A stretch of 5,007 bases of DNA from NCBI GenBank assembly GCA_946885905.1, contig CAMPHL010000229.1:1-5007 (forward strand), read 5' to 3'. The stretch is from an uncultured Pseudomonadota bacterium (GTDB lineage Bacteria > Pseudomonadota > Gammaproteobacteria > Burkholderiales > Usitatibacteraceae). Below, piece by piece: positions 1-4,857 of this stretch. The position numbers were made by a program, and so were the translations under genes. Position 1 is the stretch's first letter, and each line of letters begins with the position of its first letter. The notes beneath the pieces are model-generated. The model was not told the origin of the DNA and made no database searches. It saw nothing but the letters and a program-made list of their open reading frames with translations.

Positions 1-467
1 GCCTTCGACTCCTCGCTCAGCAGCCGCACGAGCGTGAGCATCCGTTCGACGCCTCGCAAGTGGATCAAGGGCGGCAGGAGCGAGACCAACAAGGCCGCGT
101 CCTGCGAGTCGAAGATGAAGTAGCCGCCCAGCAGGCGCACGTCGGGCGCGCCGCCCTTCGTGCCGTAGCGAACCTCGGTATCGGGGGAGGGCGCGGTTTT
201 CGGATCGACGCGCCTGGGCGTGAAGGGCTCGAAGCCCGAGACGGTGAAGCTGGGCGTGGCCGGCAGGAAAACGAAGTCGCCGGTTTCGAGCGTCACGGGT
301 TTGCCGCGCTCGAGCTTGATGCGGCAGCGTCCCTCCAGCACCGCGCAAAAGCTGGGATAGCCGAATTCCGAGTAGTGAACGCCCCACCTGCCCGCGCCGC
401 TCAGGGCCTTGGAGAACACGGTCCCGGGCCGAAGCAGGGTGATGACTTCCGAGAGGGGATCGCTCAT
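1..467 (-). CDS. AraC-family transcriptional regulator with N-terminal cupin sensor domain (partial, C-terminus beyond the left edge)
   Basis: The minus strand reads open from an ATG at 467 to the edge, giving 155 residues that begin MSDPLSEVITLLRPGTVFSK. This matches the N-terminal cupin domain (AraC_binding_2/Cupin_6 type) of AraC regulators of about 300 residues. Visible hallmarks are the opening DPLSEVI-LLRP, the beta-strand run with C-VLEG around residues 41-46, the turn LETGDFVFLPA at 60-70, and the GGYF-FD segment at 114-120, followed by the LL-LLPPLIHLRG stretch that usually precedes the linker helix. The two helix-turn-helix motifs that bind DNA should lie left of the window. The protein would be a cytoplasmic regulator whose cupin pocket senses an unknown small molecule. 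The ATG is chosen because it gives the family's usual N-terminus; I see no good Shine-Dalgarno sequence before it. It is divergent from the membrane-protein gene at 567, with 99 bp between the starts, so that gene is a candidate target. Confidence 0.85.
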   Translation of the reverse strand, partial: MSDPLSEVITLLRPGTVFSKALSGAGRWGVHYSEFGYPSFCAVLEGRCRIKLERGKPVTLETGDFVFLPATPSFTVSGFEPFTPRRVDPKTAPSPDTEVRYGTKGGAPDVRLLGGYFIFDSQDAALLVSLLPPLIHLRGVERMLTLVRLLSEESK

Positions 468-519
468 CGCCGGACGTTCGCCAATGAAATCGGGACGAAG
501 GATTGTAGGGTGTCCGGCG
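468..519. promoter_or_regulatory. Inverted repeat in the araC/membrane-protein divergent promoter region
   Basis: CGCCGGAC at 468-475 is a perfect 8-bp inverted match to GTCCGGCG at 512-519, separated by 36 bp. The left arm directly abuts the araC start codon. A smaller dyad, TATCG-N9-CGATA at 529-547, lies nearer the membrane-protein gene. Either could be an operator or a hairpin in the araC leader. In DNA this rich in G+C an 8-bp match can also arise by chance, so this is a candidate only. Confidence 0.3.
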
Positions 520-566
520 CCGCGGGGCTATCGTGCAGGCCTCGATACCGCCCAAGGGAGGCGACC

Positions 567-983
567 ATGCCCGCGAAAACGATCCTTGCCGCAACGAGCG
601 CTCTCATCCCGCTCGTGCTCGGCACATTGCACCTCACCTACACGTATCGGGGGCCCAAGCTCCTGCCCCGCGACCCCGGCGTGATCGACGCCATGAAGGG
701 GACGACGATGGTGATCACCCGCGAGACCACCGTCTGGAACGCCTGGATCGGGTTCAACACGACGCACAGCATGTCGCTGATCCTCTTCGGCGCGGTCTAC
801 GGTTACTTCGCCATCGCGCGCCCGGACGTGCTGTTCGGCTCGCCCTTCCTGCAGGCGGTCGGGATCGTAACGCTCGCCGCATTCCTGGTTCTGTCGCGGG
901 CCTACTTCTTCAGCATCCCGCTCGCCGGCATGGCGACCGCCACGGCGCTCTACGTTGGGGCACTCGCGCTTGCTCGCACGTAG
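567..983 (+). CDS. Four-helix integral membrane protein, resembling the LIC_13387 family; function unknown
   Basis: This encodes 138 residues. The ATG at 567 is preceded by a strong Shine-Dalgarno sequence, AAGGGAGG at 554-561, with a 5-base gap; the frame is open further upstream, but that part is antisense to araC and not protein-like. Four hydrophobic segments are seen at about residues 5-22, 66-84, 95-113 and 117-135. A conserved-looking polar part lies between the first two: HLTYTYRGPKLLPRD at 22-36, then TRETTVWNAWIGFNTTHS at 51-68. The GPKL-PRD, the T-MW-AW-type stretch and the GFN-(S/T)HS signature recall small inner-membrane proteins named LIC_13387 family in some annotation sets; this is from memory and was not searched. 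No catalytic motif is recognised. Its stop lies 3 bp from the stop of the convergent cupin gene. Regulation by the divergent AraC protein is plausible but not shown. Confidence 0.85.
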   Translation: MPAKTILAATSALIPLVLGTLHLTYTYRGPKLLPRDPGVIDAMKGTTMVITRETTVWNAWIGFNTTHSMSLILFGAVYGYFAIARPDVLFGSPFLQAVGIVTLAAFLVLSRAYFFSIPLAGMATATALYVGALALART

Positions 984-986
984 CGT

Positions 987-1412
987 TCACGCGAAAGTCC
1001 TGGCCGGCGCGAGGCCGTAGCGCGCCATCACCTGGCCGAGCCTCGCCGGGTCGGGCGCTCCTCCGGCGTTCACCACCGCGGCCACGTCGTGGAAGTACTG
1101 CGGGCCGATGTCGGGCGTCATGATGACGAGCGCGCGCGCCGCATCGCGGCCCGGGTTGCTGAAAGCGTGGACCGAGCCGCGCGGCGTGGACATCCAGTCG
1201 CCCGGACGCAGGTCGCGCGCCTGTCCGTCGACGGTGTAGCGGATCGTCCCCTCGAGCACGTAGAGGCACTCCTCGTTGTAGGCATGGCTGTGCGGCGGGG
1301 GCACGCGCGCCAGCGGCGGGACGGTCATCTCGAAGACGCCGAGGCCGCCGTGCTGCGCCCCGTCGACGAGGTACCTGATCGTCAACTCCCCGACTTGAAT
1401 CGCATGGTTCAT
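987..1412 (-). CDS. Single-domain cupin protein with complete metal-binding motifs
   Basis: This encodes 141 residues starting MNHAIQVGELTIRYL. The ATG at 1412 follows GAGGGG (minus strand, 1424-1419) with a 6-base gap. A longer frame reaches 1511, but its extra residues overlap the promoter region. Both cupin motifs are intact. Motif 1 is H41-x-H43-x4-E48-x6-G55. Motif 2 is G71-x5-P77-x-G79-x2-H82-x3-N86. H41, H43, E48 and H82 should bind one divalent metal inside a beta-barrel. The C-terminal part, from about residue 100 (DIGPQYFHDVAAVVN), is mostly helical. Such small cytoplasmic cupins include dioxygenases, isomerases and sugar- or flavonoid-related enzymes, so the substrate cannot be assigned from sequence. 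The gene is divergent from the LysR gene at 1511, which makes it the obvious candidate target of that regulator. Confidence 0.9.
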   Translation of the reverse strand: MNHAIQVGELTIRYLVDGAQHGGLGVFEMTVPPLARVPPPHSHAYNEECLYVLEGTIRYTVDGQARDLRPGDWMSTPRGSVHAFSNPGRDAARALVIMTPDIGPQYFHDVAAVVNAGGAPDPARLGQVMARYGLAPARTFA

Positions 1413-1479
1413 TTCGAGCCCCTCGGTGGTCAAAGAGCGGCCATGATAGGTATTTGCACAAACGAGATAAATAAGGTTA

Positions 1480-1500
1480 ACTGCAACCCATTGTTGCAGT
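1480..1500. promoter_or_regulatory. 7-7-7 dyad, candidate LysR operator between cupin and lysR genes
   Basis: ACTGCAA at 1480-1486 and TTGCAGT at 1494-1500 form a perfect dyad with a 7-bp spacer. It lies in the 98-bp divergent gap, 10 bp before the LysR ATG at 1511. LysR-type proteins typically bind interrupted dyads in the gap between their own gene and a divergent target, so position and shape fit, although the dyad is not centred as a strict T-N11-A. The flanking DNA at 1450-1480 is the most AT-rich part of the area and probably holds the promoters. TTGCAC at 1454-1459 could be a plus-strand -35, but no convincing -10 follows. Confidence 0.5.
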
Positions 1501-1510
1501 GGCGTTACCA

Positions 1511-2428
1511 ATGAAGGAGCGGCTGGGGAGAATGGCGGTGTTTGCCCAGGTGGTCGAGGCGAAGAGCTTCTCGGCCGCGGCGGACAAGCTCGGCCTGTCG
1601 AAGTCGCTCGCGAGCCGGCACGTGAGCGCGCTGGAGTCGGCGCTGGGCGTGAAGCTGCTGCACCGCACGACGCGCAAGCTCGCGCTCACGGAGGCGGGCC
1701 GGGCCTACTACGAGCATTGCGCGCGCATCGTGCAGGAGGCGCATGCGGCCGAAGACCGCATTGCGCGCGTCCAGTCGGAGCCCGCCGGCCAGGTGCGGAT
1801 GACGGCAGCCCCTGCCTTCGCGGTGCGCCAGCTCCTGCCCGCGCTGCCCGAGTTCCATCGCCGGCATCCGAAAATCCAGGTGAGGCTTTCCTGCAGCAAC
1901 CGGACCGTCGACCTGGCTGAAGAGGGATTCGACCTGGGTGTGCGCGTGTCCTTCGCGCCGGTGCCGACCCTGGTGGCGCGAAAGCTCGCGCCGAACAACT
2001 CCGTGATCTGCGCCGCGCCCGAGTACCTGGAGCTTCGTGGTGCTCCGCGCCGGCTCGAGGACCTGGGCAAGCACGAATGCGTGATCTTCAAGCCGCTCGC
2101 GCCGAACGGCGTGTGGTCGTTGCGCCGCGATGGGGTGAAGCACACCGTCCCCGTCACCGGCGCCTTCGAGACCGACGAGATGGAGGCGGTGCGCGCAGCC
2201 GTCGAAGCGGGCATGGGTGTCGGGGCGCTGCCGGCCTACATGGCCGCGGAGCCCCTCCGAAAGGGGCGGCTCCTGCCCCTGCTGCGGCAGTACAGGATGC
2301 TCCCGGAGAGCGCGATCTACCTTGTCTGGCTTCCCGACCGCACGTTGCCCTCGCGCGTGCGCGCCCTCATCGACTTCCTGGGCGAGAGATTCGGCCCGGT
2401 TCCACCTTGGGAAGGGCATGCGCCATGA
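1511..2428 (+). CDS. LysR-type transcriptional regulator (LysR-1)
   Basis: This encodes 305 residues, the usual length for the family. Residues 1-60 form the winged helix-turn-helix: MAVFAQVVEAKSFSAAADKL leads into the recognition helix LSKSLASRHVSALESALG at about 29-46. The wing HRTTRKLALTEAG follows at 51-63. A linker helix runs to about residue 85, then a periplasmic-binding-protein-like effector domain covers about 90-295, beginning GQVRMTAAPAFA and containing the GFDLGVRV strand and the EAGMGVGALPAYMA stretch. The sequence style is that of the large CrgA/AaeR-like group, whose members respond to many effectors, so the inducer is unknown. The ATG at 1511 gives the normal N-terminus; a GTG at 1499 would add four residues. 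No clear Shine-Dalgarno sequence precedes either. It is divergent from the cupin gene and close to the dyad at 1480-1500, which suggests autoregulation and control of the cupin. The stop lies 27 bp from the convergent GFA gene. Confidence 0.95.
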   Translation: MKERLGRMAVFAQVVEAKSFSAAADKLGLSKSLASRHVSALESALGVKLLHRTTRKLALTEAGRAYYEHCARIVQEAHAAEDRIARVQSEPAGQVRMTAAPAFAVRQLLPALPEFHRRHPKIQVRLSCSNRTVDLAEEGFDLGVRVSFAPVPTLVARKLAPNNSVICAAPEYLELRGAPRRLEDLGKHECVIFKPLAPNGVWSLRRDGVKHTVPVTGAFETDEMEAVRAAVEAGMGVGALPAYMAAEPLRKGRLLPLLRQYRMLPESAIYLVWLPDRTLPSRVRALIDFLGERFGPVPPWEGHAP

Positions 2429-2455
2429 GGTTCACGCGGATGGAGCAAGCAGGCA

Positions 2456-2830
2456 TCACTTCCGATCCTCCACGAACTGCTCGGCCCCGTCGATCGGCCG
2501 CAGCCACGGCTCGCGGCGCTTGGTCCAGAGCTCGTAGGTCGGCACGAGCGTTGTCGGGGCTTCCGACAACGCGCCGAGCTTGATTTCGGCCTCTCGCTCA
2601 TCGAGCGAGAACACGTGCGAGCCGCAGCGTGGGCAGAAGCGGTGGCCGCCGAATTCCGACGTCTCACCGACGTGCTCGAACTGCTGCGCGGGCCAGACCG
2701 CGTAGAAGGTGAAGGCCGAGCCGGTTTCCTGTCGACAGTTGATGCAATGGCAGATGCCGACGCGAAGGGGGTCGCCGCGAACGCAAACCTTCACCTGGCC
2801 GCAACGGCATTGTCCGGAGATCGCCTTCAT
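2456..2830 (-). CDS. GFA-domain (Mss4-like fold) zinc-binding protein
   Basis: This encodes 124 residues, a typical size. It has the full cysteine pattern of the GFA family (glutathione-dependent formaldehyde-activating enzyme, Pfam GFA): C8-x-C10 near the start, C27-H-C29-x2-C32 followed by R-x-E-TGSAF, and C66-x2-C69-GS. These cysteines bind structural and catalytic zinc in the founding member. Most family members have no proven activity, and their common label as formaldehyde-glutathione adduct enzymes should not be taken as established here. No formaldehyde dehydrogenase gene is in view. The ATG at 2830 gives the usual N-terminus; AAAGGGG at 2844-2850 lies 13 bases away, which is far for a ribosome site. 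An in-frame ATG at 2899 would add 23 residues beginning MVRCPAC, with GAAGG close before it. The gene is divergent from the SRPBCC gene, with 118 bp between starts. Confidence 0.9.
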   Translation of the reverse strand: MKAISGQCRCGQVKVCVRGDPLRVGICHCINCRQETGSAFTFYAVWPAQQFEHVGETSEFGGHRFCPRCGSHVFSLDEREAEIKLGALSEAPTTLVPTYELWTKRREPWLRPIDGAEQFVEDRK

Positions 2831-2948
2831 GGTCGCAATTCTGCCCCTTTCCGCAGTGCCGATCGGACCCTCGGGAGCGCACGCCGGACAACGAACCATG
2901 CCGCCTTCGATCGCGTCCAAGATTTTTGCCCGATTGGAGGAACGAGCC

Positions 2949-3428
2949 ATGGCCGATCGCATCGTCAAGTCCGTATTCCTGCACGCAGCCCCGCACCAGG
3001 TTTGGCCCGCGATCACCGACGCGAAGTCCTTCGGGACCTGGTTCGGTGCCGAGTTCGACGGCTCGTTCACTCCGGGCGCGCACGTGACCGGACGGATCAC
3101 GCCCACGCAAATGGATCCCGAAGTCGCCAGGGCGCAGGAGCCCCACAAGGGCATGCCGATCGACCTCACCATCGAGCGCATCGATCCGCTGCGGCACTTC
3201 TCGTTCCGCTGGAATCCGCTGGCGATCGAACGCTCGATCGCGAGGACGAAGGAGCCTTCGACGCTGGTCGAGTTCGATCTCGAGGAGGCGGACGGAGGCA
3301 CCAGGCTCACCGTCACCGAATCGGGCTTCGACGGGCTGCCGGAGCGGCAGGCCGAAGTTTTCGAGTCGAACGCGAGCGGCTGGGAAAAGCAGATGGGGCT
3401 CGTGCGCAACTTCGTGGAAAGGCACTGA
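2949..3428 (+). CDS. SRPBCC-family protein (AHSA1/START-like ligand-binding domain)
   Basis: This encodes 159 residues. The ATG at 2949 has GGAGG at 2936-2940 with an 8-base gap; an in-frame ATG at 2898 has no comparable site. The protein is one SRPBCC domain. It opens with the first strand IVKSVFLHAAPHQVWPAITDA, followed by FGTWFGAEFDGSFTPGAHVTGRI at about 27-49, the central IERIDPLRHFSFRW strands at about 80-93, the LVEFDLEE strand at about 111-118, and LTVTESGFDGLPE before the long C-terminal helix that closes the pocket (about 138-157). Close relatives are often labelled 'vanillate O-demethylase oxidoreductase VanB', but there is no flavin, NADH or iron-sulfur motif, so that name would be wrong. 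The family binds hydrophobic ligands or aids stress responses; the ligand here is unknown. Homologues often sit beside an ArsR regulator, which is absent here. The stop is 19 bp from the stop of the convergent small gene. Confidence 0.92.
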   Translation: MADRIVKSVFLHAAPHQVWPAITDAKSFGTWFGAEFDGSFTPGAHVTGRITPTQMDPEVARAQEPHKGMPIDLTIERIDPLRHFSFRWNPLAIERSIARTKEPSTLVEFDLEEADGGTRLTVTESGFDGLPERQAEVFESNASGWEKQMGLVRNFVERH

Positions 3429-3447
3429 GCCGCCCGCACCGCGCGAA

Positions 3448-3720
3448 CTACGGCGATGTGCCCGGCTTCAGAATGGCAGCCGAGCTCACCTCACGAGCAC
3501 TTGCTGCAGGCGCTTCGAACACGCGATAGGCCACCGGCAAGCCGGGCATGTCCGCATGCGCGACCACGACGACGCGCGTGCCTTCTTCCCGCAGCTTCGC
3601 GAGCTCGCCGGCCTCGAGGTAGGCGTCCATGGCCACCGCGAAGCGGTGGCGCTGGTTCGCGTCATCGAGGAGCTCGAAATACTGCTCGTTCAGGCCAACG
3701 ACCCGGCCGGTGATTTCCAT
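3448..3720 (-). CDS. Small hypothetical protein, predicted mainly beta (possibly OB-fold-like)
   Basis: This encodes 90 residues and I do not recognise the family. The first 70 residues look like a real folded protein. A strand pair MEITGRVVGLNEQYFELLDD and HRFAVAMD comes first, then a short helix of about 35-46 (GELAKLREEG), then a strong strand TRVVVVAHADM and a last strand AYRVFEA. This order resembles small OB-fold or SH3-like beta-barrels, but that is inference. The tail from about residue 70 is Ala/Ser-rich and probably disordered. It has no signal peptide and no membrane segment. The ATG at 3720 follows AGCAGG directly, so the ribosome site is poorly spaced. It lies 69 bp downstream of LysR-2 on the same strand and could be cotranscribed with it. 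An 8-bp perfect hairpin lies within it at 3632-3650. Confidence 0.7.
   Translation of the reverse strand: MEITGRVVGLNEQYFELLDDANQRHRFAVAMDAYLEAGELAKLREEGTRVVVVAHADMPGLPVAYRVFEAPAASAREVSSAAILKPGTSP
3632..3650. other. Perfect 8-bp GC hairpin inside the small hypothetical gene
   Basis: GCCACCGC at 3632-3639 pairs perfectly with GCGGTGGC at 3643-3650 around a three-base GAA loop. On the minus strand it encodes part of RHRFAVA in the 90-residue protein. There is no U-run after it on either strand, so it is not a standard intrinsic terminator. It may affect mRNA folding or simply reflect GC-rich codon use. Confidence 0.3.
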
Positions 3721-3789
3721 CCTGCTGTGATCCCGTCACGGCGGACGGAGCGGCCTCCCCGAAACAGCGTGGCGACGCCCTGCGCGGAG

Positions 3790-4722
3790 TCAACGAACCG
3801 ATCGGGTTCCTCTGTCTCGCCTGGCGGTTTCCCTGACCTTGCACTCGCTCGCCACCCGCTCCCGGATGATCTGCGCCAACCGCGCGGCATCCCGCCCGGG
3901 ATACTCGGGGTCGTGGAACCCGATCATCAGCCGCGTGCTCCGCGTGCCCTGGGCCATCGGCAGTAGCTCGAGCTGCCCGGCCTCGAGCTCCGCGCGCACC
4001 GTATCGATCGGCACCCACGCGTAGCCGTGTCCGCTCACCAGCGCGCGGATCTGCGAGGCCTTGTTCGAAAAGGTCCAGCGCAGCTCCACCCCGGAAACCT
4101 CCGTCTTGCGCTGTGTACCCGTTTCGCGAATCAGGATCCGCCGGTGCCGCTTCAGATCGCGAGCGGTGATGTTCCGGCCCAGCTTGTGCAGCGGATGCGA
4201 AGGGTGCGCCACCGCCATGAAGTCCACGCGCATGAGGGGCTCGCCGGTCATGCCGACTTCCTCCGACCCGATGGCGATGTCGACCACGCCATCCTTGAGC
4301 AACGCGAGGGTGTCCGACATCACCGTCTCGTGCACCTCGATGCGCGTCTCGGGGCGTTCCTTCGCGAACTCGCCCAGGCACTCGACGAGCAACCATGTGG
4401 GGAAGAGGATCTCGACCGCGATGCCGATCTCGGGCTGCCAGTCCTTCGACATCGCGGCCGCCCCGCGCTCGAGCAGCGTTGCTTCCTCGAGCAGCGTTCG
4501 CGCGCGCCGGTAGAGCACCTGGCCCGGCTCGGTGAGCACTGCCTTGCGGCCGCGGATCTCGAACACCTTCAGATCCAGCAACCGTTCGATCTTCTGGACC
4601 GCGTAGGTGAGCGTCGATTGCGTCTTGTGCAGGACCTCGGCGGCCTGGGCGTAGCCGCCCGCTTCGACCACTGCCTGCAGGGCGCGCCATTGCTCGAGGG
4701 TGATGCGGGGTGCGTCGGCCAT
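3790..4722 (-). CDS. LysR-type transcriptional regulator (LysR-2), divergent from azoreductase
   Basis: This encodes 310 residues, normal for the family. The winged helix-turn-helix covers about residues 7-66: ITLEQWRALQAVVEAGGYAQAAEVL, then the recognition helix KTQSTLTYAVQKIERLL at about 33-49, then the wing VFEIRGRKAVLTEPG. A linker helix (about 68-95) includes the ARTLLEEATLLERGAAA run. The effector domain follows from about 103 (PEIGIAVEILFPTWLL) and includes the VVDIAIGSEEVG strand and the LVSGHGYAWVP stretch. The ATG at 4722 gives the standard start (MADAPRITLEQW). The frame continues to 4806, but that extension covers the operator region and is not LysR-like. There is no visible Shine-Dalgarno sequence: a 13-bp palindrome ends 3 bases before the ATG, so the message may be leaderless or weakly translated. 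The divergent position suggests that it controls azoR and itself. Confidence 0.95.
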   Translation of the reverse strand: MADAPRITLEQWRALQAVVEAGGYAQAAEVLHKTQSTLTYAVQKIERLLDLKVFEIRGRKAVLTEPGQVLYRRARTLLEEATLLERGAAAMSKDWQPEIGIAVEILFPTWLLVECLGEFAKERPETRIEVHETVMSDTLALLKDGVVDIAIGSEEVGMTGEPLMRVDFMAVAHPSHPLHKLGRNITARDLKRHRRILIRETGTQRKTEVSGVELRWTFSNKASQIRALVSGHGYAWVPIDTVRAELEAGQLELLPMAQGTRSTRLMIGFHDPEYPGRDAARLAQIIRERVASECKVRETARRDRGTRSVR

Positions 4723-4725
4723 AGT

Positions 4726-4781
4726 TCGAATGATTCGATAGGAATAGGCGAAATTATGCGCTGTTTTATCGAATGGATCGA
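4726..4781. promoter_or_regulatory. Twin TCGA-N5-TCGA sites and 8-bp inverted repeat: candidate LysR-2 operators
   Basis: A perfect 13-bp palindrome, TCGAATGATTCGA, lies at 4726-4738. A second site with the same TCGA-N5-TCGA spacing, TCGAATGGATCGA, lies at 4769-4781. Their centres are 43 bp apart, about four helical turns. In addition, ATTCGATA at 4733-4740 and TATCGAAT at 4767-4774 form a perfect 8-bp inverted repeat around a 26-bp AT-richer core. The minus-strand hexamer CATAAT (4758-4753) in this core could be a -10 for LysR-2. Two sites on one helix face fit the tetrameric binding of LysR proteins; assigning them to LysR-2 rests on position. Confidence 0.55.
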
Positions 4782-4807
4782 GACAACAATGGGGACATCG
4801 ACTCACA

Positions 4808-4838
4808 ACCCTGAGCCCGGCCTACGCCGGGGCGACGA
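4808..4838. repeat. REP-like palindromic element in the azoR leader
   Basis: CCCGGC at 4816-4821 and GCCGGG at 4826-4831 form a perfect 6-bp stem with loop CTAC, within CCTGAG-CCCGGC-CTAC-GCCGGG-GCGACGA. Its minus-strand reading gives SSPRRRPGSG, a false-protein signature known to me from dispersed intergenic palindromes in proteobacterial genomes, whose consensus resembles CGTCGCCCCGGCG-AGGCCGGG. Only one copy is in the window, so its repeat status rests on recall. It lies between the putative operators and the azoR ribosome site. Confidence 0.5.
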
Positions 4839-4857
4839 ACGAAATCCGGAGGACCCC

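Noticed and set aside
60..566. Plus-strand N-terminal extension of the membrane-protein frame
   Set aside because: It is antisense to the araC gene, has a low-complexity Arg/Gly/Ala composition, and a strong ribosome site precedes the ATG at 567.
1505..2419. Long minus-strand open frame opposite LysR-1
   Set aside because: It is rich in Arg, His and Gly with no domain, and is the expected shadow of a GC-rich LysR gene.
2429..2455. Possible terminator between LysR-1 and GFA genes
   Set aside because: The 27 bp contain no stem-loop or T-run.
2831..2948. CCGATCGG palindrome (2859-2866) as an operator for GFA/SRPBCC
   Set aside because: GATCG-containing strings are frequent in this GC-rich DNA and also occur inside the coding sequence; there is no second half-site or local regulator.
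2831..3439. Extension of the GFA frame as one 327-residue protein
   Set aside because: The extra part is antisense to the whole SRPBCC gene and is Ser/Arg-rich, unlike a real domain.
4061..4513. Ser/Arg-rich plus-strand frame opposite LysR-2
   Set aside because: It is shadow composition with no ribosome site or domain.
3662..4690. Long minus-strand open frame in another phase over LysR-2
   Set aside because: It is Arg/Gly/Ala-rich without a recognisable fold, and the LysR reading frame explains the region.
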